5,016 nt of DNA from Bacillota bacterium (GTDB lineage: Bacteria > Bacillota_E > Sulfobacillia > Sulfobacillales > Sulfobacillaceae): NCBI GenBank assembly GCA_021802375.1, contig JAKAAL010000431.1, positions 1 through 5,016 of the forward strand, in the 5' to 3' direction. The translations under genes were made by a program, and so were the position numbers. The notes beneath the pieces are model-generated. The model saw only the letters and a program-made list of their open reading frames with translations, was not told the DNA's origin and did no database searches. Below, piece by piece: positions 1 through 5,016 of this stretch. Within the stretch, counting starts at the first letter, position 1. Each line of letters opens with the position of its first letter.

Positions 1-133
1 GTCGAAAAATTCAACGGATCGCCCAGAAGACGGGAGAGGTCTGCACAATTAGCGGTTTAAGAGCCGCCAACGGGGCGCAGTAACCTCGTTGTGGTCGGTT
101 TTGCCCGCATTCCGCGTCTTACGGAACAATATC

Positions 134-148
134 TGGGATAATATCCCA
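134..148. repeat. Perfect 7+1+7 palindrome, possible operator
   Basis: TGGGATAATATCCCA has seven-base arms that are exact reverse complements around a single central A. This odd-length symmetric form is typical of binding sites for dimeric transcription regulators. The site lies about 135 bases upstream of the predicted promoter, which is far for simple repression, so it might instead serve a promoter not recognised here or an upstream gene outside the window. There is no T-run after it, so it is not a terminator. The function is inferred from symmetry only. Confidence 0.35.
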
Positions 149-233
149 AGCGCTGGCGAATAATTCTGGTCAGTCGGTGATCGACCCGGTTTCCCGGGGA
201 GACAAAAGAGGGCCCACTCAGAGATTTATGGAC

Positions 234-246
234 ACGCTCCTAGCGT
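234..246. repeat. Small inverted repeat upstream of the -35
   Basis: ACGCT-CCT-AGCGT has perfect five-base arms with a three-base centre, ending 13 bases before the -35 hexamer. The position suits an activator or repressor half-site pair, but arms of five bases occur often by chance. No regulator gene is visible in the window. Confidence 0.2.
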
Positions 247-259
247 ACTTTGGCAGGCT

Positions 260-289
260 CAGACATCGGACGCGTTAGTAGGGTATAAT
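260..289 (+). promoter_or_regulatory. Sigma-A type promoter of the ABC operon
   Basis: The -10 hexamer is a perfect TATAAT at 284-289. At 18 bases spacing lies CAGACA at 260-265, a 4-of-6 match to TTGACA that keeps the GACA core. Transcription would start near 295-297, giving a 5' leader of roughly 48 bases before the ATG at 344. It is the only good promoter match upstream of the operon, and its placement supports the ATG over the earlier in-frame TTG at 311. The -10 is strong evidence and the -35 is weaker. Confidence 0.62.
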
Positions 290-297
290 GAAATAAG

Positions 298-339
298 ATG
301 CTCATCTCGTTTGGGAAGGGTCAAAAAGATCCGGGGTGA
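298..339 (+). promoter_or_regulatory. Short leader reading frame (13 codons) before the first ABC gene
   Basis: ATG at 298 opens a frame reading MLISFGKGQKDPG and stops with the TGA at 337-339. The stop therefore overlaps the ribosome binding site GGGGTGA of the next gene and lies four bases before its ATG. The predicted transcription start is only one to three bases upstream, so the frame would have to be translated leaderless. A short RNA hairpin (GGGTC 318-322, GATCC 328-332, one G-U pair, loop AAAAA) abuts the ribosome binding site. In Bacillus, bmrCD is controlled by the translated leader bmrB, which makes such an element worth noting. A frame this short can easily be chance. Confidence 0.22.
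333..339 (+). promoter_or_regulatory. Ribosome binding site choosing the ATG at 344
   Basis: GGGGTGA closely resembles the GGAGGTGA anti-16S consensus and ends four bases before the ATG at 344. Nothing comparable precedes the in-frame TTG at 311, so translation should start at 344 and yield 582 residues. Confidence 0.7.
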
Positions 340-343
340 ATCC

Positions 344-2092
344 ATGAACCAAGGTCTCATTCTGCCGTTTTTGAAAAAGCATGCGCCATGGTACGGAGTC
401 GCAGTAATTAGCGTAGGCATGGCCAAAGCGATTCAAGTACAGATCCCTAATGTTATTGGAAATTTTATTAACACGTTCCGCACCGGAATCACGGTCCCCG
501 TTATCGAGACCTATGCAGTGAAGTTGGCTGCCATCGCGTTAGGATACGTGCTACTTTTTGGTTTAGGGCAATACACCGTTGGCAAGTATGCCCGCATTTT
601 TGAAGGAGATTTGAGGAGCCGTCTCTTCTCACACTGGGAGACTTTGGAGTCCCATTACTTTGAACAACACACGGTGGGTGATCTTTTGTCCCATGTGTTA
701 AATGACGTCCCAGCGGTACGTCAGGCCATGGCGGGGGGCGTAAGTCAAATCCTTCAGGCGGTCTTTCTCCTAATCGCGACCCTCTTTATGACCATTACCA
801 AGGTCAATTTGGAACTGACCTTGGTAAGTCTGGTGCCATTGGTGTTGATTCCAGTCGTGGTGGTGCGTCTAGGGCCCAAGATAAAGAAACAATCACGACT
901 AGTCCAAGAGTCTTTGTCCGAGATGTCGGACATGGCCGAAGAAAGTTTGCAAAGCATCCGTCTCATCAAGAGTACCGCCAATGAAGGCATCGAATTGAAG
1001 CGGTTTAGTGAGAGGACCGATCGAATTTACGATCGGTCGATGCAGCAAGTTCGTTTAAATACCATGTTCCAAGCCCTGATTCCGTTACTTACCGGAATAA
1101 GTTTTGCCATTGCCCTCGTCTTCGGGGGTTACCTCACCCTAAACCATACCATCACGCTGGGCGCCTTTGTGGCGTTTACGGTGTATCTAAGTATGTTGGT
1201 CAGGCCCCTCATGCAGTTTGGCAATGTCATTAATATCTTTCAAAATTCTTCGGCTTCGTTGGCTCGGATTCAGACCTTGCTAGAGGCGGTGCCGAGCATC
1301 TCCGATCCAGACGATCCGGCACCAGTTCCCGACCGGGCTCGGATTCGGTTGCGCAATCTCTCTTTTAGCTACCCCGGAGCGTCGGCACCCGTGCTTCACA
1401 ATATCACCCTGACCATCGAACCCGGCACCACTTTAGGGGTGGTGGGGCGGACCGGGTCCGGGAAGTCAACGCTGTGCGGAATTTTACTCCGCGAAATCGA
1501 TCCGCCCCCCGGCACCGTCTTTATTGGAGATACGGACATTCGAGACTTACACCGCCAAGAGCTTCGCGAACACATCAGCTATGTACCACAAGACGGGTTT
1601 TTGTTTTCCACCAGCATCGGCAATAACATTGCGTTTCCCATGGACCCTGCCGACGCTGGCTTGGACACTATAGCCAGCGCGGCGTCGAAGGCGCACATTT
1701 TGGCGACCATCCAAACGATGCCGAAAGAATTCGCCACAGTGGTAGGCGAGCGAGGCATCAACTTATCTGGAGGCCAACGCCAACGGGTGGCCATCGCACG
1801 TGCCCTTATCAAGAGCCACGCCAACCTTATTATTTTTGACGATAGTTTAAGCGCGGTAGACACCCTAACCGAAAGTGCGATCCTAGACACTCTGGCGGAA
1901 CTACGTAGACAGGGGCGGACCATGATTCTAGTCAGCCATCGCCTGTCTTCGCTGCGTCATGCTGACCGGATTGCCGTACTCGAGCACGGGTCTGTGGTCG
2001 AGTATGGAACCCCATCTGAACTCCTCAAACAACCTGGTCTTTACGCGAGTCTTTATGCGATTCAGTCCGAAGGGGGCGCCAGTATTGGTTAA
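344..2092 (+). CDS. Heterodimeric ABC exporter, subunit with degenerate catalytic site (BmrC/YheI type)
   Basis: A half-transporter of 582 residues in the cytoplasmic membrane, working with the next gene product to export a substrate using ATP. Residues 1-310 are the ABC exporter membrane domain with six helices, roughly at 17-38, 58-80, 132-151, 155-175, 245-262 and 272-292. The ATPase domain follows: A-loop Tyr343, Walker A GRTGSGKST 368-376, Q-loop Gln416, X-loop TVVGERG just before the canonical LSGGQ 474-478, Walker B IIFD ending at Asp499, D-loop SAVD 503-506 and H-loop His532. The residue after Walker B, normally the catalytic Glu, is Asp500 (FDDSLSAVD). This is the hallmark of the BmrC, LmrC and TM287 partner of heterodimeric exporters. 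The ATG at 344 is chosen over the TTG at 311 for its ribosome binding site. The stop overlaps the next start by 8 bases. The substrate is unknown; multidrug export is typical of the class. No symbol is given because identity to yheI was not measured. Confidence 0.95.
   Translation: MNQGLILPFLKKHAPWYGVAVISVGMAKAIQVQIPNVIGNFINTFRTGITVPVIETYAVKLAAIALGYVLLFGLGQYTVGKYARIFEGDLRSRLFSHWETLESHYFEQHTVGDLLSHVLNDVPAVRQAMAGGVSQILQAVFLLIATLFMTITKVNLELTLVSLVPLVLIPVVVVRLGPKIKKQSRLVQESLSEMSDMAEESLQSIRLIKSTANEGIELKRFSERTDRIYDRSMQQVRLNTMFQALIPLLTGISFAIALVFGGYLTLNHTITLGAFVAFTVYLSMLVRPLMQFGNVINIFQNSSASLARIQTLLEAVPSISDPDDPAPVPDRARIRLRNLSFSYPGASAPVLHNITLTIEPGTTLGVVGRTGSGKSTLCGILLREIDPPPGTVFIGDTDIRDLHRQELREHISYVPQDGFLFSTSIGNNIAFPMDPADAGLDTIASAASKAHILATIQTMPKEFATVVGERGINLSGGQRQRVAIARALIKSHANLIIFDDSLSAVDTLTESAILDTLAELRRQGRTMILVSHRLSSLRHADRIAVLEHGSVVEYGTPSELLKQPGLYASLYAIQSEGGASIG
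795..827. repeat. Perfect 12-bp inverted repeat inside the first ABC gene
   Basis: TTACCAAGGTCA (795-806) and TGACCTTGGTAA (816-827) are exact reverse complements separated by nine bases (ATTTGGAAC). The repeat sits in the codons for ITKVNLELTLVS, the short turn between membrane helices 3 and 4. The transcript could form a stable 12-bp hairpin. No T-run follows, so it is not an intrinsic terminator. Arms this long with so short a loop are not expected by chance in 5 kb, though protein constraint and codon choice can produce them. Confidence 0.6.
1015..1038. repeat. Perfect 9-bp inverted repeat inside the first ABC gene
   Basis: GACCGATCG (1015-1023) and CGATCGGTC (1030-1038) flank the six-base loop AATTTA. 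The arms encode the two near-identical stretches in RTDRIYDRS, so the symmetry may come simply from Asp-Arg being coded twice. It is a possible transcript hairpin with no assigned function. Confidence 0.4.
2070..2076 (+). promoter_or_regulatory. Ribosome binding site choosing the TTG at 2085
   Basis: AAGGGGG lies inside the end of the first ABC gene, eight bases before the TTG at 2085. The earlier in-frame ATG codons at 1959, 2004 and 2055 would make long overlaps. The one at 2055, the nearest, has no comparable site in front of it. The site therefore decides for a TTG start and translational coupling. Confidence 0.65.
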
Positions 2093-3863
2093 AGTCACTC
2101 AGCCAGCCGACCCTGGCCAGCGTAAGACCCTCCGAGAACTGTTGGTCTATGCGAAACCTTATCGTCGTCTCTTTGTCGGCGTGATTGGTCTGGTGATTAT
2201 CTATAACCTGACCCAGGTGAGCCAGCCCTTCTTGGTCAAAATTGCCATTGACCGCTACCTCTTGGTGCACCATCCCGTATTAGGCCCGGTAATCGAGATC
2301 GGGGTAGCCTATCTCGGCATCACTCTCATCGGCCTAGTGGCCAACTTGGTTCAAACCCGCCTCATTGCCGCGGCGGGCCAACAGATTGTCCGGCAAATCC
2401 GAATAGATTTGTTTCGTCATATCGAATCTCTATCCATGCAATACTTTGAACGTCACGATTCCGGCCGGTTACTCACCAATGTGTCGAGCGATACCACCCG
2501 AATTAGCCAATTCTTTACCCAGTTCTTACTCAGTGTGATTCGGGATGGCCTTACCATTCTGTTGGTACTAGGCGCCATGCTGGCCCTAAACTGGAAACTC
2601 GGCTTGTTGTCGGCACTGGTAATCCCCCCCATTGTGTTGATATCGGTGAGTTTCCGACCACGCTTGCGTCAAAGCTATAACATTACCCGCTCTCGTCTCT
2701 CTCGACTCATTGGCTTTGTGGCGGAAAACTTGACCGGAATGCGAATTACTCAGGTGTTTCACCAGGAACAAAAACAATTTAAAGCCTTCTCTGATCTAAA
2801 CCAGGGATATCAAGAGGCCAGCGTCACCGAATATCGATGGGATGTCCTATTTAACCGGAGCTTTGACCTACTGGGTAACTTGGCTGTCGCGTTTATTGCC
2901 TGGCTTGGTGGCTTAGCCGTGCTACATCACGGAATCCAGCTCGGGGTGCTTTATGCCTTTATCAGCTACATTCAGCAATTCTTTGCGCCTATCAACTCCT
3001 TGACCCAAAACTGGAATACATTGCAATCCTCGATGATTTCGGCCGAACGAGTTGGAGCCGTGTTAGGTACCCAATCAACCCTAAAGAACCCCGAGACACC
3101 CGTCAGCCTGCAGTCAGAAATTCGCGGTGCCGTAGACTTTCATCAGGTAGGTTTTTCCTACGATCAGACGCCGATCCTTCAAGACATTAGTCTGTCCATC
3201 CGCCCGGGAGCATTTATTGGCATTGTTGGGGAAACCGGGGCCGGCAAGAGTACCCTCATTAGCCTTCTGTCGCGTTTTTACGATGTCAACCACGGTTCCA
3301 TTGAGATTGATGGCATCGACATTCGAGATTTTCGCCAGGAAGATCTGCACCGCATAGTAGCGGTGGTCCAGCAGGAAGTTAACCTGTATTCAGGCAGTAT
3401 CGCCGATAATATCCGACTCTTTCGACCAGAAATCACTCGGGACCAGATTGTGGATGCAGCGAGAACCACCGGTGCGGACGATTTTATTCAACAACTCCCC
3501 CATGGCTACGACACCTGGCTTACCCCGAGAGGCGCGAATCTCTCGACGGGCCAACGTCAACTGCTGGCCTTTGCACGCACCGTTATTCTCGATCCCCGTG
3601 TCTTGGTGTTAGACGAAGCTACTGCCAATCTCGACGCCGTAAGCGAAATTGCTGTACAAAAAGGTTTGATGCAAGTAGCCAAGCACCGCACCACCATCGT
3701 CATTGCGCACCGCCTGTCGACGATTCGGGCCGCCGACACGATTTATGTGTTGGATTCTGGCCGCATTGTGGAGGTAGGTTCCCACCCTAAGCTAATGGCG
3801 TTAGGCGGAACCTATTACACCATGGTAAAGAATTCGGCCCTTGATGCCCAACAACTGGCATAA
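2085..3863 (+). CDS. Heterodimeric ABC exporter, catalytic subunit (BmrD/YheH type)
   Basis: The second half-transporter, 592 residues from a TTG start, overlaps the end of the first gene by 8 bases in another frame, so the two are translated together. The membrane domain has helices at roughly 26-50, 70-92, 142-168, 171-190, 260-280 and 288-303. The ATPase domain has A-loop Tyr359, Walker A GETGAGKST 382-390, Q-loop Gln430, signature LSTGQ 486-490, Walker B LVLD with catalytic Glu511 (LDEATANLD), D-loop ANLD 514-517 and His542. The signature has Thr at the third position, and the X-loop before it reads TWLTPRG, lacking the usual VGERG. Such changes are known for BmrD and TM288, whose signature faces the degenerate site of the partner. 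The true hydrolytic site therefore combines this protein's Walker motifs with LSGGQ of the first subunit. Length and order match the family. The substrate is unknown, and the operon appears to end here. Confidence 0.94.
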   Translation: MVKVTQPADPGQRKTLRELLVYAKPYRRLFVGVIGLVIIYNLTQVSQPFLVKIAIDRYLLVHHPVLGPVIEIGVAYLGITLIGLVANLVQTRLIAAAGQQIVRQIRIDLFRHIESLSMQYFERHDSGRLLTNVSSDTTRISQFFTQFLLSVIRDGLTILLVLGAMLALNWKLGLLSALVIPPIVLISVSFRPRLRQSYNITRSRLSRLIGFVAENLTGMRITQVFHQEQKQFKAFSDLNQGYQEASVTEYRWDVLFNRSFDLLGNLAVAFIAWLGGLAVLHHGIQLGVLYAFISYIQQFFAPINSLTQNWNTLQSSMISAERVGAVLGTQSTLKNPETPVSLQSEIRGAVDFHQVGFSYDQTPILQDISLSIRPGAFIGIVGETGAGKSTLISLLSRFYDVNHGSIEIDGIDIRDFRQEDLHRIVAVVQQEVNLYSGSIADNIRLFRPEITRDQIVDAARTTGADDFIQQLPHGYDTWLTPRGANLSTGQRQLLAFARTVILDPRVLVLDEATANLDAVSEIAVQKGLMQVAKHRTTIVIAHRLSTIRAADTIYVLDSGRIVEVGSHPKLMALGGTYYTMVKNSALDAQQLA

Positions 3864-3876
3864 GGTTCAAAAGGGC

Positions 3877-4188
3877 CTAATCGTCGCCCCGAAAAAGTTC
3901 GGCCAGGAGCCGTCGGGGATCGTCCAAAAGTGTCTTAGTCACTTGCTAGGCGTCTCTTAATAGGCTACCCTTTGGAGCGGTGTGGTGATCGAAATCGAGA
4001 ATGGCAGCATTAGGATAACCTAAGAGAATCGCCGAATGTGTCGCAATTATTGTCGCCGACAAAGAATGTAATCGGGTGGTCTAGACCCAGCCGATGCAAA
4101 CCTTCCAATGCACCCCCTTGGCTGAGCTTGTGTCTCTAGCCAGCCAGTATAGGCCAACCTCGGCACGAATACTGCGGCGTAGTTTGAC
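3877..4188 (-). pseudogene. Decayed C-terminal gene remnant, possibly HAD-type hydrolase
   Basis: No frame is open throughout, but coding-like pieces follow one another on the minus strand. The piece at 4117-4188 ends in DTSSAKG. The piece at 4019-4116 reads GALEGLHRLGLDHP then ITFFVGDNNCDTFGD. The piece at 3880-4020 reads GYPNAAILDFDHHT, meets an in-frame TAG at 3946-3948, then continues TLLDDPRRLLAELF to a final TAG at 3877-3879. Joining them needs one frameshift near the C-run at 4113-4117 and one near 4019-4021. The pattern SAKG-GALEGL followed by FVGDNNCD recalls the KGxAL and GDxxxD end of HAD hydrolases, but I assign it only tentatively. An alternative upstream frame reads KLSQGGALEGL without the first shift. 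At about 100 codons it is truncated at its 5' side against the acyl-CoA synthetase gene, and it ends 13 bases from the ABC operon stop. Sequencing error could account for some of the breaks. Confidence 0.45.
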
Positions 4189-4208
4189 TTAAAAGACCAC
4201 CCTACGCC

Positions 4209-5016
4209 CTATGACACCTCATGGCCCTCTAGCTCAGCTTGGAGTTTTGCTCGCGCTAGTTTCCCCGTGGGGCCGATGGGCAACGAGCTCACCACGACTA
4301 CCCTGGCTGGAACTTTATAGGAAGCCAACATGCGGCCGACATGTTGGGTCACAATCGACGTCAAGTCATCCCTTAAATTCTCCGGTGCCACCACAAAAAG
4401 GACGACCTCTTCCCCAAGAATCGGATGGGGAGCCCCGACTGCAGCACATTCCTCTACCTCAGGTAGCTGGAGTACCACTTCTTCGATTTCGCGGGGAAAC
4501 ACTTTTTCCCCACCCCGATTAATGACTTCCCGGCTCCGGCCTTTCAAATATAGAAACCCGCGGTCATCTAGGTACCCCATGTCGCCTGTTGTGTACCATC
4601 CTTGGTGCATCTTTTCTAGCGCCCAGTGATTGGGACCCCAAGCTGGATTAATGACGGGCTCCCCTTGAATTTCGATGGCGCCAACACGGTCAGTTCCTAA
4701 ATCTTGCCCCGATTCTCCCACGACACGAAGCTTCAGCCCGCGGGCTTGACCCGCCGAGCCGATGGGGCTCGCTTCGGGCGGCATCGGATTGGCCGTAACT
4801 TGGCTGGCTGCTTCCGATAGACCGTAGGTCTCTGTAATCAGGAGACCCCAGCGTTCCATCCAACGCTCTTTAGTAACCAACGGCAGAGCCATCGACGCGG
4901 ATCGCACCAGACGAATCGATTGAGACAAGTTGCCCACAGGTCCGGCTGGATCGCGTGCTATCAGCGACAGGATGGAAGGGACGGCATTAATCCAAGAAAT
5001 CTCACGGTCGACGTGC
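4209..5016 (-). CDS. Acyl-CoA synthetase / AMP-dependent ligase, C-terminal half (cut by window edge)
   Basis: A class I adenylate-forming enzyme that activates a carboxylic acid as an acyl-AMP and then transfers it to CoA. It acts in the cytoplasm. The frame is open from the window edge to the TAG at 4209-4211 (about 268 residues), so the N-terminal part with the P-loop lies outside. Visible motifs, in order, are AVPSIL near the edge, the aromatic motif TETYGLSEAA (4806-4835), GWYTTGD with the ribose-binding Asp (4581-4583), hinge and following GRSREVINRGGEKV (4500-4541), and PTGK with the catalytic Lys of the C-terminal domain (4260-4262). Usual members have Thr where this has Ser in YGLSE, a common variant. 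The stretch SQVTANPMPP followed by INRGGEK recalls the oxalate-CoA ligase group (Pcs60/AAE3), from memory, but the substrate is not certain. The GTG at 4935-4937 is internal, not the start. It is convergent with the ABC operon and unlikely to be functionally linked to it. Confidence 0.93.
   Translation of the reverse strand, partial: HVDREISWINAVPSILSLIARDPAGPVGNLSQSIRLVRSASMALPLVTKERWMERWGLLITETYGLSEAASQVTANPMPPEASPIGSAGQARGLKLRVVGESGQDLGTDRVGAIEIQGEPVINPAWGPNHWALEKMHQGWYTTGDMGYLDDRGFLYLKGRSREVINRGGEKVFPREIEEVVLQLPEVEECAAVGAPHPILGEEVVLFVVAPENLRDDLTSIVTQHVGRMLASYKVPARVVVVSSLPIGPTGKLARAKLQAELEGHEVS
4325..4347. repeat. 8-bp inverted repeat within the acyl-CoA synthetase gene
   Basis: CCAACATG (4325-4332) and CATGTTGG (4340-4347) flank the seven-base centre CGGCCGA. 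It lies in codons for QHVGRML on the minus strand. Eight-base arms are close to what chance allows in a window this size, so it is recorded without a proposed role. Confidence 0.25.

Larger units (their letters stand above)
1..283. other. Upstream region without a convincing gene
   Basis: No frame on the plus strand stays open with a credible start and ribosome binding site. Frame 1 has stops at 58-60 and 139-141, and the stretch between them reads a coding-like NLVVVGFARIPRLTEQYLG before the second stop. This could be the eroded end of an upstream gene, but it is too short to assign. Frame 3 is open from 84 to 278 with no good start. The region holds a perfect palindrome at 134-148 and a small inverted repeat at 234-246, both listed separately. 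It is most simply read as intergenic DNA, possibly with remnants of a lost gene, leading into the promoter of the ABC operon. Confidence 0.5.

Noticed and set aside
61..141. Coding-like NLVVVGFARIPRLTEQYLG ending at the TAA 139-141, as the tail of an upstream gene
   Set aside because: The frame has another stop at 58-60, is under 30 codons, and matches no family I can name securely.
84..278. Open plus-strand frame of 64 codons in the upstream region
   Set aside because: There is no start with a ribosome binding site (the first ATG is at 228), no recognisable domain, and it runs into the promoter area.
311..343. TTG at 311 as start of the first ABC gene, adding 11 residues
   Set aside because: There is no ribosome binding site before it, it is only about 15 bases from the predicted transcription start, and the ATG at 344 has a good GGGGTGA.
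3887..3918. Possible terminator after the ABC operon: CCCCGA/TCGGGG with a nested CCGAA/TTCGG
   Set aside because: The stems are only five to six bases, the two compete with each other, no T-run follows on either strand, and the sequence is accounted for by the C-terminal codons of the minus-strand remnant.
4078..4087. Perfect 10-bp palindrome GGTCTAGACC
   Set aside because: A ten-base even palindrome is common by chance in several kilobases, and it lies within coding-like remnant sequence.
4211..4629. Plus-strand open frames of about 100 codons opposite the acyl-CoA synthetase
   Set aside because: They are antisense shadows of a gene whose conserved motifs are unmistakable on the minus strand.
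1..5016. CRISPR arrays, tRNA or rRNA genes, insertion sequence ends
   Set aside because: I saw no spaced direct repeats, no tRNA-like cloverleaf, no rRNA sequence and no transposase or terminal inverted repeat pair.

Overview
The window (5016 bp, moderate GC) carries three protein-coding genes, a probable decayed gene, and a non-coding upstream stretch. The layout, the GG-rich ribosome binding sites, the TTG start and the exporter type fit a Firmicute. A Sulfobacillus-like acidophile is my guess from general composition and protein flavour. That is inference only, because no taxonomic marker is present.

Region by region: 1-283 has no convincing gene but holds a perfect 15-bp palindrome (134-148) and a smaller inverted repeat. 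A sigma-A-type promoter (-35 at 260-265, -10 TATAAT at 284-289) then drives a two-gene operon at 344-3863. Its short leader contains a 13-codon reading frame ending on the ribosome binding site. Both operon genes encode full-length ABC exporter half-transporters, each with a six-helix membrane domain followed by an ATPase domain. They overlap by 8 bases through a TTG start at 2085. Convergent with the operon, on the minus strand, lie a coding-like but frameshifted and stop-interrupted remnant (3877-4188) and then the C-terminal half of an acyl-CoA synthetase (4209 to the window edge).

The two ABC proteins should form one heterodimer of the BmrC/BmrD (YheI/YheH), LmrCD, TM287/288 class. The first subunit has Asp in place of the catalytic Glu after Walker B but an intact LSGGQ. 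The second has the catalytic Glu but an altered LSTGQ signature and an altered X-loop. In the head-to-tail sandwich all the defects fall in the same composite ATP site, leaving one canonical hydrolytic site and one degenerate site. The substrate cannot be read from sequence; drug or lipid export is the usual role of the class.

I see no clearly undescribed system. The items most worth a second look are a perfect 12-bp inverted repeat inside the first ABC gene, the decayed minus-strand gene, the palindrome upstream of the operon, and the possible leader peptide.
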